A stretch of DNA of 12,626 bases from DATHBR01 sp036389955. GTDB lineage: Bacteria > Myxococcota > Myxococcia > Myxococcales > Myxococcaceae. Made by a program: the position numbers and the translations under genes. Below the pieces are notes generated by a model. That model did not search any database and was not told the origin of the DNA. It worked only from the letters and a program-made list of their open reading frames with translations. This document shows positions 1 to 6,796 of this stretch, in pieces (the first letter of the stretch is position 1; each line of letters opens with the position of its first letter). The DNA lies in the NCBI GenBank assembly GCA_036389955.1, contig DASVVJ010001057.1, forward strand, positions 1 to 12,626, read 5' to 3'.

Positions 1-501
1 ACCGTGAGCAACACGGCGCCCACCTGCGGCATCACCGAGCAGCTGCTGCTCAACCCGGGCTTCGAGAGCGGCAACGTGACCTGGTCGGCTTCCTCCGGCG
101 TGATTGCCAACAACTCCTCCACGGCGCGCACGGGTAGCTGGCGCGCGCTGCTGGGTGGCAAGGGCGTCACCACCACGCACACCCTGCACCAGCAGCTCAC
201 CATCCCCGCGACGGCTTGCGCGGCCACGGTCAGGTTCTGGCTGAAGATCACCACCGCCGAGACGACGACCGGCACCCAGTACGACAAGCTGGCCGTCGAG
301 ATTCAGAGCAGCACGGGCACGGTGCTGGGCACGCTGGCCACCTACAGCAACCTGAACAAGGGCACCGCCTACGTGGAGCGCTCGTTCGACGTGTCCGCGT
401 ACAAGGGCCAGACGATCCGCGTGGCCTTCAAGGCCACCGAGGACGTGTCGCTGCAGACGAGCTTCTTCGTGGATGACTCGTCGCTGACCATCACCCGCTA
501 G
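1..501 (+). CDS. C-terminal beta-sandwich domain of a secreted protein, probably a peptidase (5' partial)
   Basis: The reading frame is open from the first base of the window, so this is the 3' end of a longer gene; the GTG at position 4 is probably internal. The visible 166 residues look like one compact domain. It opens with an LLLNPGFESG motif followed by a Trp and a Ser/Gly-rich strand, continues through TIPATACAATVRFWLKI and AETTTGTQYDKL, and ends with YKGQTIRVAF, ATEDVSLQTSFFVDDSSL and a final Arg. This pattern is known from C-terminal jelly-roll-like modules attached to secreted peptidases of actinobacteria and myxobacteria, where they are thought to aid secretion or substrate/surface binding. 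Two cysteines (about residues 8 and 72 counted from the GTG) could form a disulfide, in keeping with an extracellular location. The catalytic part is outside the window, so the peptidase assignment is inference. A strong terminator follows directly. Confidence 0.75.
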   Translation, partial: TVSNTAPTCGITEQLLLNPGFESGNVTWSASSGVIANNSSTARTGSWRALLGGKGVTTTHTLHQQLTIPATACAATVRFWLKITTAETTTGTQYDKLAVEIQSSTGTVLGTLATYSNLNKGTAYVERSFDVSAYKGQTIRVAFKATEDVSLQTSFFVDDSSLTITR

Positions 502-530
502 TCTTCAGGGGGTCGAAGCGAAGCACTCAG

Positions 531-564
531 GGAGGGGGCCGGGCAGCCGGCCCCCTTCTTTTTT
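531..564 (+). terminator. Rho-independent terminator after the secreted-protein gene
   Basis: A perfect 9-bp GC stem, GGGGGCCGG (534-542) and CCGGCCCCC (547-555), encloses a GCAG loop and can be extended by three more pairs including one G-T. It is followed by TTCTTTTTT (556-564), a classic intrinsic-terminator U-tract. It lies 30 bp after the stop of the upstream gene and separates it from the methionine aminopeptidase gene. Confidence 0.9.
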
Positions 565-644
565 GGCCGAATGCCGCCTGGTGGGCTGCTGACCTACCGA
601 GAGCCGTGCGTCCTGGCGCGCTCACGGGTTATAGAGACGGACCG

Positions 645-1640
645 ATGAACACCCAAGTCGCTCGTCAGCCGCCTGCTGTCCTCCCGGGAGTCAATGATCC
701 CTGCTGGTGTGGCAGCGGCACCAAGTACAAGAAGTGTCACCGGGGCGCGGACGCCGTCGAGGCCCGCAAGCGTGGTGCCGACGCGCCGCGGCACGGCATC
801 CGGCCGGGCACTATCAGCCCGCGCCGCAGCGTGCCGGCGCACATTCCGCGTCCGGACTACGCGGAGACGGGCCGGCCCACGCGCGGCGGGGCGGTGTCCG
901 ACATCAAGACGCCGGACGTGATTGAGCGCATGCGGCGCGCGTGCAAGGCCGCCGCCCAGGTGCTCGAGGAGGTGGCCGCCGCGGTCCGCCCGGGCATCAC
1001 CACGGACGAGCTGGATGCCATTGCCCACGAGGCGTACATCAAGCGGGGCGGCTACCCGAGCACGCTGAACTACCACGGCTACCCCAAGTCGCTGTGCACC
1101 TCGGTGAACGAGGTCATCTGCCACGGCATCCCCGACAGCCGCGCGCTGGAGGACGGGGACATCGTCAACCTGGACATCACCATCTTTCTGGAAGGGGTGC
1201 ACGGGGACTGCTCGGCCACGTACTTCGTGGGCAAGGTGTCTCCGGACTCCGAGCGGCTGGTGCGGGTGACGCGCGAGTGCTTGGACTTGGGCATCGCGGC
1301 GGTGAAGCCGGGGCGGCCCATCAGCGACATCGGCCGGGCCATCGAGGACCACGCCACGAAGAACGGCATGAGCGTGGTGCGTGCCTACTGCGGCCACGGC
1401 ATTGGCGAGACGTTCCACAGCGCGCTGCAGATTCCGCACTACTACGAGGCGGATGCCAACACGATCATCAAGCCGGGGATGACGTTCACCGTCGAGCCGA
1501 TGATCAACCTGGGACACTGGGAGCACCGCCAGTGGAACGACGGCTGGACGGCCGTCACCGCCGACGGCAGCCGCAGCGCCCAGTTCGAGCACACGCTGCT
1601 CGTCACCGAGCAGGGCGCGGAGATCCTCACGCTGCCGTAG
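645..1640 (+). CDS. map: Type I methionine aminopeptidase with N-terminal SEC-C zinc motif
   Basis: Cytosolic metalloprotease that removes the initiator Met from nascent proteins. From the ATG at 645 it has 331 residues, longer than the roughly 260 of E. coli MetAP because of an N-terminal extension. The extension carries a SEC-C motif, PCWCGSGTKYKKCH, with likely zinc ligands C20, C22, C31 and H32, followed by an Arg/Pro-rich linker to about residue 85. The pita-bread catalytic domain follows. The five family metal ligands are all visible: D177 (NLDITI), D188 (HGDCSA), H251 (CGHGIGETFH), E284 (TVEPM) and E315 (FEHTLL). H144 and H258 match the conserved substrate/transition-state histidines. 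An in-frame GTG at 606 would add 13 residues but is less likely than the ATG just before the SEC-C region. SEC-C motifs bind zinc and in SecA mediate ribosome/SecB contact, so a ribosome-tethering role is inferred. It converges with the next gene, with 3 bp between stops. Confidence 0.95.
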   Translation: MNTQVARQPPAVLPGVNDPCWCGSGTKYKKCHRGADAVEARKRGADAPRHGIRPGTISPRRSVPAHIPRPDYAETGRPTRGGAVSDIKTPDVIERMRRACKAAAQVLEEVAAAVRPGITTDELDAIAHEAYIKRGGYPSTLNYHGYPKSLCTSVNEVICHGIPDSRALEDGDIVNLDITIFLEGVHGDCSATYFVGKVSPDSERLVRVTRECLDLGIAAVKPGRPISDIGRAIEDHATKNGMSVVRAYCGHGIGETFHSALQIPHYYEADANTIIKPGMTFTVEPMINLGHWEHRQWNDGWTAVTADGSRSAQFEHTLLVTEQGAEILTLP

Positions 1641-1643
1641 CGC

Positions 1644-2876
1644 TCAGGGCACGGCCGGCACGGCTCCCGCGGGAAGGGGCGTGCCGGCGGGCCACACCAC
1701 GTAGGCGGCGCCCTTGGAGTGGCGCCAGGCGCGCCACAGTTCGTGGCGCTTGTACGTCACGTGGACCTTGTCATTCGCGGGGAAGGCGGGGTCGTTGCAC
1801 ACCACGTCTCCCTCGGGGGTGAAGCCCTTCACCACGATGAGGTGCCCGTCCGAGACGTAGCCCGCGGTGCCGGTGAGCGAGCCCTCCCGGTAGGCGATGC
1901 TGATGACGACGGGGATGCCGGCGGCGATGAAGCGCTCCACCTGGGCGAAGGAGTCGAGCCGCACCACCATGCTGTGCAGGGCTCCGCCGCCCATGGAGGA
2001 GGCGTAGGCGGTGTTGAAGCTCCAGTTGCCGGTGCCCTGGTACACCTCGTCATAGGTGTTGGCGGCGGCGGTGGGCACGGTCTCGGCCAGCTCGGGGCGG
2101 CCCAGCTTCCGGGCCCAGTACCCGAGCACCATGGTGGTGGACGTGGGCGAGCACCACACGGGCCCGTCATCCGGGTAGATCATCTGCGAGAGGCCGGGCA
2201 CGTCGAGCACGGTGCCCCAGGCGGTGCGGTCCGAGGGCCCGTCCACCGGAGTGCGGTCCTTGTCGCTCAGCGCGAGGGAGAGCGCCCGGACGCGAGGGGT
2301 GACGCCGGGGGTGGTGGAGTAGAGCCACACGGTGAGGCGCATGGCATCCGCGGGCTGCTTGAGGACGAGCGTGTCGGTGAGGACCTTGCCGTGGGCGTCC
2401 TCCTGGCCATCCACGCTGCGGCGGACGACGGTGCTCTTGTCGAAGGCCCAGGGGCCGAAGTCGTAGTCGCGGGTCCACGCGCCGTCCACGCGGGCGGCGA
2501 GCGTCACCCGCACCCAGGTGCCCGGAGGCGTGAGCGCTTCGAGGGAGGGCACGGCGCTGCCGAAGCCGTCGGGCACGGGGTACTCGGCGAGGACGGCGGA
2601 GCCCAGGCGGTAGCCCGTCAAGGCGGGAGCGTCCTTCTGAGCGCTGACGGGGAAGGGCTCGGAGTGGGTGGGCGCGGAGGCGTCCAGCTCCAGGGCTCCG
2701 TCGGTGGAGAGGGTGGTGCCCTGCCGGTTGAAGCGCTCGAAGTCGCGCGTTGCCGCGTTGACTCGCCACAGCCTTGCCACGGGACCGTCCTTTTCCGAGC
2801 CGCCCTCGAAGCGTGACAGCCCGGTGCACGCCATCAGGGTGGATGCCAGCAACACGACGATGAGCCTGATTCGCAC
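1644..2876 (-). CDS. C39-like cysteine peptidase lipoprotein
   Basis: A 410-residue predicted lipoprotein: a short basic n-region (MRIR), a hydrophobic core and the lipobox LMAC with acylated C17. Residue 18 is Thr, so no Asp-type inner-membrane retention signal is seen. Residues about 30-215 are an uncharacterised beta-rich region with several Trp and charged strands. Residues about 220-395 resemble the C39-like (Peptidase_C39_2) papain fold: VPGLSQ with Q231 as possible oxyanion Gln, WCSPTS with nucleophile C242, DGHLIVVKGF with H345 and CNDPAF with D362. The complete Cys-His-Asp set suggests an active peptidase or transglutaminase-like enzyme in the periplasm or on the outer membrane; the substrate is unknown. 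The start is GTG at 2876, chosen because it gives a complete signal peptide; GGAGG lies 12 nt upstream. It is transcribed divergently from the toxin gene across 79 bp. No ABC transporter accompanies it, unlike bacteriocin-processing C39 enzymes. Confidence 0.85.
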   Translation of the reverse strand: MRIRLIVVLLASTLMACTGLSRFEGGSEKDGPVARLWRVNAATRDFERFNRQGTTLSTDGALELDASAPTHSEPFPVSAQKDAPALTGYRLGSAVLAEYPVPDGFGSAVPSLEALTPPGTWVRVTLAARVDGAWTRDYDFGPWAFDKSTVVRRSVDGQEDAHGKVLTDTLVLKQPADAMRLTVWLYSTTPGVTPRVRALSLALSDKDRTPVDGPSDRTAWGTVLDVPGLSQMIYPDDGPVWCSPTSTTMVLGYWARKLGRPELAETVPTAAANTYDEVYQGTGNWSFNTAYASSMGGGALHSMVVRLDSFAQVERFIAAGIPVVISIAYREGSLTGTAGYVSDGHLIVVKGFTPEGDVVCNDPAFPANDKVHVTYKRHELWRAWRHSKGAAYVVWPAGTPLPAGAVPAVP

Positions 2877-2895
2877 GAGCGTACGCAGCCTCCAA

Positions 2896-2910
2896 AAGGT
2901 GAGCGACCTT
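2896..2910. promoter_or_regulatory. Small inverted repeat between divergent lipoprotein genes
   Basis: AAGGT, five spacer bases (gagcg), ACCTT. It sits in the 79-bp gap between the divergently transcribed C39-like peptidase and toxin genes, where both promoters should lie. The arms are only 5 bp, so chance is possible; no convincing -35/-10 pair was recognised nearby. Confidence 0.25.
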
Positions 2911-2955
2911 AGCGCGCCCGCCTACCGAAACAGGCTCTAAAGTGGGACCGCCTTC

Positions 2956-4671
2956 ATGCGGACCGATGCTTCGAACCCTGGCCCTTCCTGGAGATTCCTC
3001 GCGGCGTTCGTCCTGCTGACGATCGTCTCACTGCCTGGCTGCGTGACTCGCTCCGCGAGTGGAGCTTCGGGGAGGGACTTCAGACTCTCGGGCCAGGACT
3101 TCTCCACTTGGGAAGCGCAGACCCCAGGCTCTCCGGCCCAACTCGGTGGCGATGAGCTGGAACAGGCGCGCCGCATCGAGGCGGAACGGGCAATTGAGTC
3201 CCTGTGGGCGGTGGCGCGAACCACGGACACGTTGGGTGCCGAGTGGGAGTTCCGCTTCTGGTCTCACGGCTGCACGTTGACCCTCTTGTCCCTGCAGCGG
3301 ATGGAGCAGGGGAATGAACGCTTGGCGGCCATCAGCCGGGGAGCCTTCCTCCCAGAGCTTGCACGTGACCTGCCGGATCTGCTCGGCACTCAGTCCGGTG
3401 AACTGACCCTCACCCTGGAGCGTGACGAGGCAGGATGGGGTGCGGACCTCGAAATTGCCTCGCGAGAGTCGCCTCCTGTTTTTGCCCGGACCCTGCCGTC
3501 CTCTCGAAGGGGGGCCTCCACGCAGGCCTATCAACAAGCACTCGATATCTCCCGCCGCATCGAGCGGCTGATGACGGTGCCATCGGGCGGCAGCTCCCGG
3601 CTCGTGTTGCAGGTCATGTTGGAGGATGAGCGGCTGGTCGGCTGGGCCCCTGCGACGGCGGACACCCAGGGCAGCGGTCCCAGGCTCGCGCCTTCCGCAG
3701 AGTCCGTAACGGCGGTCACCCGGACGCTCCTGCTCTTCACTCACGGATGGGGCGAGCGTACGGTGAGCATCACCCTGGATGGGATGCACCACATAGGCGA
3801 GCCCCGTCCTCGATGGGACGTGGTGGAAGCCCGCACGCTGGAGCCGCCTCCTCCTCCGAAGGAAGTGGCTGACTTCCACCGGGAATACCTCGCCATGCGC
3901 GAGTCCATCGTCTTCGATTTCCAGGAGCAGTCGCGCGAGGTGGCCGTGCTGGCGGCCAGCATCTCTCTGGAGCAGATCGCCTATAGCGTCGTGGGCGGCC
4001 TGCTGCTCAAGGGTATCGGGGTCATCGTTGGCAAGGCCGCACCCACGGTTGTTTCTGTCCTGTCACAGGGAGGAAGTGCTGCGGTCCGCTGGTTCCGCAA
4101 CCTGCTGGTCCGGGCTCCACGGAAGGATCGCGAGTTACTGACACACCTCTGGCTGAAGGCCGAGACGCAGGGACTCCAAGCACTCACAGAGGTGGAGAAG
4201 CAGGAACTGCGCGCCGTCATGGGCCGGCTGGAAAAAGTGCTGGGAACTCCACTGGACGACACCGCGAAGAGCAGGCTCCGAGAGTGGTCACGCCAAGAGT
4301 ATTTCGAGTTGCATAACCCTCAGCTCGCCAGGCTTTTGGGAGTGAACGGGATGAAATCGTATCAAGTACACCACCGCTACACGCTGCAGTATGCCCACCT
4401 TTTCCCGAAGCTCGATATCAACGGGAAGGCCAACCTCGTAGGAGTGCACACCGTCGTCCATGGGAGCATCACCAGGGTCTGGGCTTCACTTGGGCAGACT
4501 GCAAGCCGCATGAAGCCCGAGGCCTTCAAGCGTGTCGTAGAGATCATAGACCGGCATTACAGTCGATGGTTCGATACGGTGTACGACACTAGGAACGCTG
4601 CCACGCTCGTCAATGCCGAGAAAGCCGCGCTCGCCGAAGTCGCTCAACTCAAGGCGCTGGGCACACGCTGA
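2956..4671 (+). CDS. Polymorphic lipoprotein toxin with C-terminal HNH-like nuclease domain (SitA-like architecture)
   Basis: This 571-residue protein was not recognised as a named family, but its layout is that of a delivered toxin. Residues 1-28 are a type II signal peptide (basic n-region, FLAAFVLLTIVS, lipobox LPGC) with acylated C29 followed by Val. Residues 30-300 form an alpha/beta region. Residues about 328-390 are hydrophobic and small-residue-rich (LAASISLEQIAYSVVGGLL, then IGVIVGKAAPTVVSV), suiting membrane insertion or translocation. Residues about 390-450 are helical and charged. The C-terminal 110 residues hold a His-rich cluster: VHHRYTLQYAHLFP (H472, H473, H481), GKANLVGVH (N493, H498) and H502 before a Trp. 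This resembles HNH/beta-beta-alpha-metal nuclease toxins. An immunity-like gene follows after 9 bp. In Myxococcus xanthus, SitA lipoprotein toxins are passed between kin by TraA-dependent outer-membrane exchange and paired with SitI; equivalence here rests on architecture, not homology. GC falls from about 66% to about 57% near the toxin tip. Confidence 0.72.
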   Translation: MRTDASNPGPSWRFLAAFVLLTIVSLPGCVTRSASGASGRDFRLSGQDFSTWEAQTPGSPAQLGGDELEQARRIEAERAIESLWAVARTTDTLGAEWEFRFWSHGCTLTLLSLQRMEQGNERLAAISRGAFLPELARDLPDLLGTQSGELTLTLERDEAGWGADLEIASRESPPVFARTLPSSRRGASTQAYQQALDISRRIERLMTVPSGGSSRLVLQVMLEDERLVGWAPATADTQGSGPRLAPSAESVTAVTRTLLLFTHGWGERTVSITLDGMHHIGEPRPRWDVVEARTLEPPPPPKEVADFHREYLAMRESIVFDFQEQSREVAVLAASISLEQIAYSVVGGLLLKGIGVIVGKAAPTVVSVLSQGGSAAVRWFRNLLVRAPRKDRELLTHLWLKAETQGLQALTEVEKQELRAVMGRLEKVLGTPLDDTAKSRLREWSRQEYFELHNPQLARLLGVNGMKSYQVHHRYTLQYAHLFPKLDINGKANLVGVHTVVHGSITRVWASLGQTASRMKPEAFKRVVEIIDRHYSRWFDTVYDTRNAATLVNAEKAALAEVAQLKALGTR

Positions 4672-4680
4672 CAGGAAACC

Positions 4681-5328
4681 ATGCTGACCTCTCCTTCACT
4701 GCCCGGACTCGATCAGCTGATAGCCATCTGCCAGCAGCACTCCCTGCCCTGTGAATTGGCTCCTCCGCTGGCTTTGGCCTCAGAGTTGAAGGAGTTCATC
4801 TCCGGAGAAGCGTTGGATCCTCAGCTTGTCGGCATGTATCAGCGAATTGGTGGTGCTGAACTCAGCCGTCTTTCAATCTACCGGCCAGACCTCGAATGGG
4901 ATGGGCTCATCCCATGGAATATGGAGTTGAGGCGGGGCGGCTTCACGCCATTCCTCGCATCGCTAACCTTTGCCAGCGAGACAGGGTTTTCTTACTACTA
5001 CGCTACTGTCCCCGGACTCGCGGACTCTCGGGGAGTTCAGCCCGTCGTGCACGTTGATGGATATGAATTCCACGCGGTCCCTGTCGCGTCCAGCGTTGAT
5101 CGCTTCTTCGACACATATTCCCGCTATCTGGAACTCATGGTGGTCGACCCTGAGTACATCTATAGCACCGTCCCTGAGGTCACCTTTCCGTGGGGAGTGC
5201 CTCAGCTGATTGCTCGTGACGAGCCATTGATGGAGTTGATTCGCGCTGGGCGTTTCGATTTCCTCACCCGTGACAACGAAGAGGGACATCGATGGACTCA
5301 GCGTCTCCTCCCGTCACGCCTTGAATGA
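4681..5328 (+). CDS. SUKH (SMI1/KNR4)-like immunity protein for the upstream toxin
   Basis: A 215-residue cytosolic protein without signal peptide or membrane segments. Residues about 40-155 resemble the SUKH superfamily: LDPQLVGMYQRIGGAEL matches the helix-then-GG pattern of SMI1/KNR4 proteins, followed by a Trp/Pro loop (LEWDGLIPWN), FASETGFSYYY, a VVHVDGYEFHAV strand pair and the helix SSVDRFFDTYSRYLELMV. SUKH proteins are a leading class of immunity proteins that bind and block nuclease toxins. A 60-residue tail follows the domain, making it longer than the usual 130-160. The ATG lies 9 bp after the toxin stop with AGGA (4673-4676) as ribosome binding site, so toxin and antidote should be co-translated. 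A hand count gives 338 G+C in the first 600 bases (56%), far below the 71% sampled in the nearby epimerase gene, suggesting acquisition by transfer. Its stop TGA directly abuts the stop of the convergent M20 gene. Confidence 0.75.
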   Translation: MLTSPSLPGLDQLIAICQQHSLPCELAPPLALASELKEFISGEALDPQLVGMYQRIGGAELSRLSIYRPDLEWDGLIPWNMELRRGGFTPFLASLTFASETGFSYYYATVPGLADSRGVQPVVHVDGYEFHAVPVASSVDRFFDTYSRYLELMVVDPEYIYSTVPEVTFPWGVPQLIARDEPLMELIRAGRFDFLTRDNEEGHRWTQRLLPSRLE

Positions 5329-6735
5329 TCAGCGCGCCAGCTCGCGCAGCAGCAGGTAGATGAACTCAGCGCCTGGCTGGAGGGAGGCCAGCGGGACACG
5401 CTCGTTGGGTGCGTGGGCGGTCCTTGCATCTTCCGGTGTCAGCGCGAACAGATCAATGCCGTAGGCGTGGATTCCCGCGCGGCGAAGTTGGGCGGACTCG
5501 GTGGTGCCGGTGGACTGGCGGGGGATGACGGGCACACCGGGCCACACTTTCGCGGCGGCGGCCCTCGCGGCGCGGAACATGAGGTTGTCGCCCACCGGAG
5601 ACATGGGGGAGTCCGGCGCGCTCGTGTTCATCTGGACCTGAATGGACGCATCCGCCACCGCGGCGACGATGCGAGCCTGGAGCGCCTGGGCATCCTCATC
5701 GGGAAGCAGCCGGCAGTTGAGGGTAGCCTCGGCGGTGGCGGGGATGACGTTGGAGCGGGTGCCGGACTGGAAGACCGTGGGCACGCACGTGGTGCGCATC
5801 ACCGCCGCCAGCGCCGGATCCAACCGGGCCACCTGCTCCACCGCCTCTTGCGGAGGCGCGTCTGGCGAGGCGGCGATGCGCTTGAGGGCTTCGCCCAGCT
5901 CTCCGGGAGTGATGGGCGCACGGCCCTGGATGTGGAGCCGGGCCGCGGGCGTGAGCCGGGCAGGGAAGGTGAGGGCACCGACCCGCGCCACTGCCGCGGC
6001 CAGACGGACCAGCGGGTTGGGATCCGCGGGCGGCGCGGAGGAGTGGCCTCCGGGGCCGGTGGCCTTGAGCTGCACGTTGCGGGAGACACGCTCGGCGGCC
6101 TGGAGCGCCACGAACTGCACGCGGCCGCGGTCCGCGGCCAGCTCGGTGAGGCCGCCTTCATTGAGGGCGAGCTCCGCCTCGCGCAGCTCGGGGCGATTGG
6201 CCAGCATCCACTCCAGCCCGTGGCCCGAGCCCACCTCTTCGTCCGCGCCGAGATAGAGGAGGATGTCGCGTGACAGCTTCACGCCCTCGCGCTTGAGCCT
6301 GCGCAGCGCCAGCACGCTCGCGGCCGCCATGCCCTTGTTGTCCTGGACGCCGCGCCCATAGAGGAAGCCGTCCCGATCGGTGAGCTTCCACGGATCGCTG
6401 GCCCACTCCTCTCGCTTGACGGGCACCGTGTCCAGGTGCGCCAGCACCAGAATGGGACGGCCTCCTCCGCTGCCCTTCAGCCGCGCCAGCAGGTTGCCGC
6501 GGCCCGGAGCGGGTTCGAAGATCTCCGACTCGATGCCGGCCTCACGCAGCCAGCGCGCGGCCACCTGCGCGGCGGCGACTTCGTTGCCGGGAGGGTTGGA
6601 GGTGTCCACGGCGATGAGTTCCGCCATCAGCGTGCGCAGCTCCTCGGTGTCGGAAGAGCGCGAGCGGGAGGCGGGCTTGGCGGCGTGGCTGCAACCCACC
6701 GCGAGCAGGACGAGGCAGATGACCAGGGGGCGCAC
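5329..6735 (-). CDS. M20-family metallopeptidase lipoprotein (ArgE/DapE/CPG2-like)
   Basis: Di-zinc exopeptidase or deacylase of the M20 family, predicted lipid-anchored outside the cytoplasm. Residue numbers count from the GTG at 6735 (468 aa). Signal peptide with lipobox LAVGC (C15, followed by Ser). Metal and catalytic residues: H100 (LVLAHLDTVP), D132 (GRGVQDNKG, bridging Asp), E166/E167 (GADEEVGSG, general base and ligand), E193 (LNEGG) and H441 (AHAPNERV). The dimerisation domain spans about residues 215-330, with GGHSSAPP at its entrance. An upstream ATG at 6798 is preceded by AAGGAAGGA and would add 21 residues. That stretch uses CTA, GCA, CGA and CTT codons and has only about 57% GC at third positions, so I prefer the GTG. 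The gene is divergent from a dipeptide epimerase and transporter-like gene, which points to peptide rather than arginine or lysine metabolism. The exact substrate is not determinable. Confidence 0.88.
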   Translation of the reverse strand: MRPLVICLVLLAVGCSHAAKPASRSRSSDTEELRTLMAELIAVDTSNPPGNEVAAAQVAARWLREAGIESEIFEPAPGRGNLLARLKGSGGGRPILVLAHLDTVPVKREEWASDPWKLTDRDGFLYGRGVQDNKGMAAASVLALRRLKREGVKLSRDILLYLGADEEVGSGHGLEWMLANRPELREAELALNEGGLTELAADRGRVQFVALQAAERVSRNVQLKATGPGGHSSAPPADPNPLVRLAAAVARVGALTFPARLTPAARLHIQGRAPITPGELGEALKRIAASPDAPPQEAVEQVARLDPALAAVMRTTCVPTVFQSGTRSNVIPATAEATLNCRLLPDEDAQALQARIVAAVADASIQVQMNTSAPDSPMSPVGDNLMFRAARAAAAKVWPGVPVIPRQSTGTTESAQLRRAGIHAYGIDLFALTPEDARTAHAPNERVPLASLQPGAEFIYLLLRELAR

Positions 6736-6784
6736 GGGGCGCGTTGTACCCGACCGATGGCTCGTTCGGGGGGAAAGTCGTGCT

Positions 6785-6790
6785 AGAGGG
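6785..6790 (+). promoter_or_regulatory. Ribosome binding site of the dipeptide epimerase
   Basis: GAGGGG lies 6 nt before the ATG at 6797. It fixes the epimerase start against a longer in-frame ORF beginning at 6380, which would run antisense through the M20 peptidase gene. Confidence 0.7.
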
Positions 6791-6796
6791 GCGCCC

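Noticed and set aside
594..1592. A 332-codon minus-strand frame opposite the methionine aminopeptidase gene
   Set aside because: No recognisable domain; the plus strand carries all catalytic residues of a known enzyme.
1719..2816. A 365-codon plus-strand frame opposite the C39-like peptidase
   Set aside because: Gly/His/Glu-rich low-complexity translation with no motif; it is the antisense of a gene with signal peptide and catalytic triad.
2877..2955. Sigma-70-like promoter for the toxin gene
   Set aside because: CTCTAAAGT near 2936 resembles a -10 element, but no acceptable -35 at proper spacing was found.
6380..6796. Extension of the epimerase frame upstream to 481 residues
   Set aside because: The added part is antisense to the M20 peptidase, while GAGGGG sits 6 nt before the ATG at 6797 and the family length fits that start.
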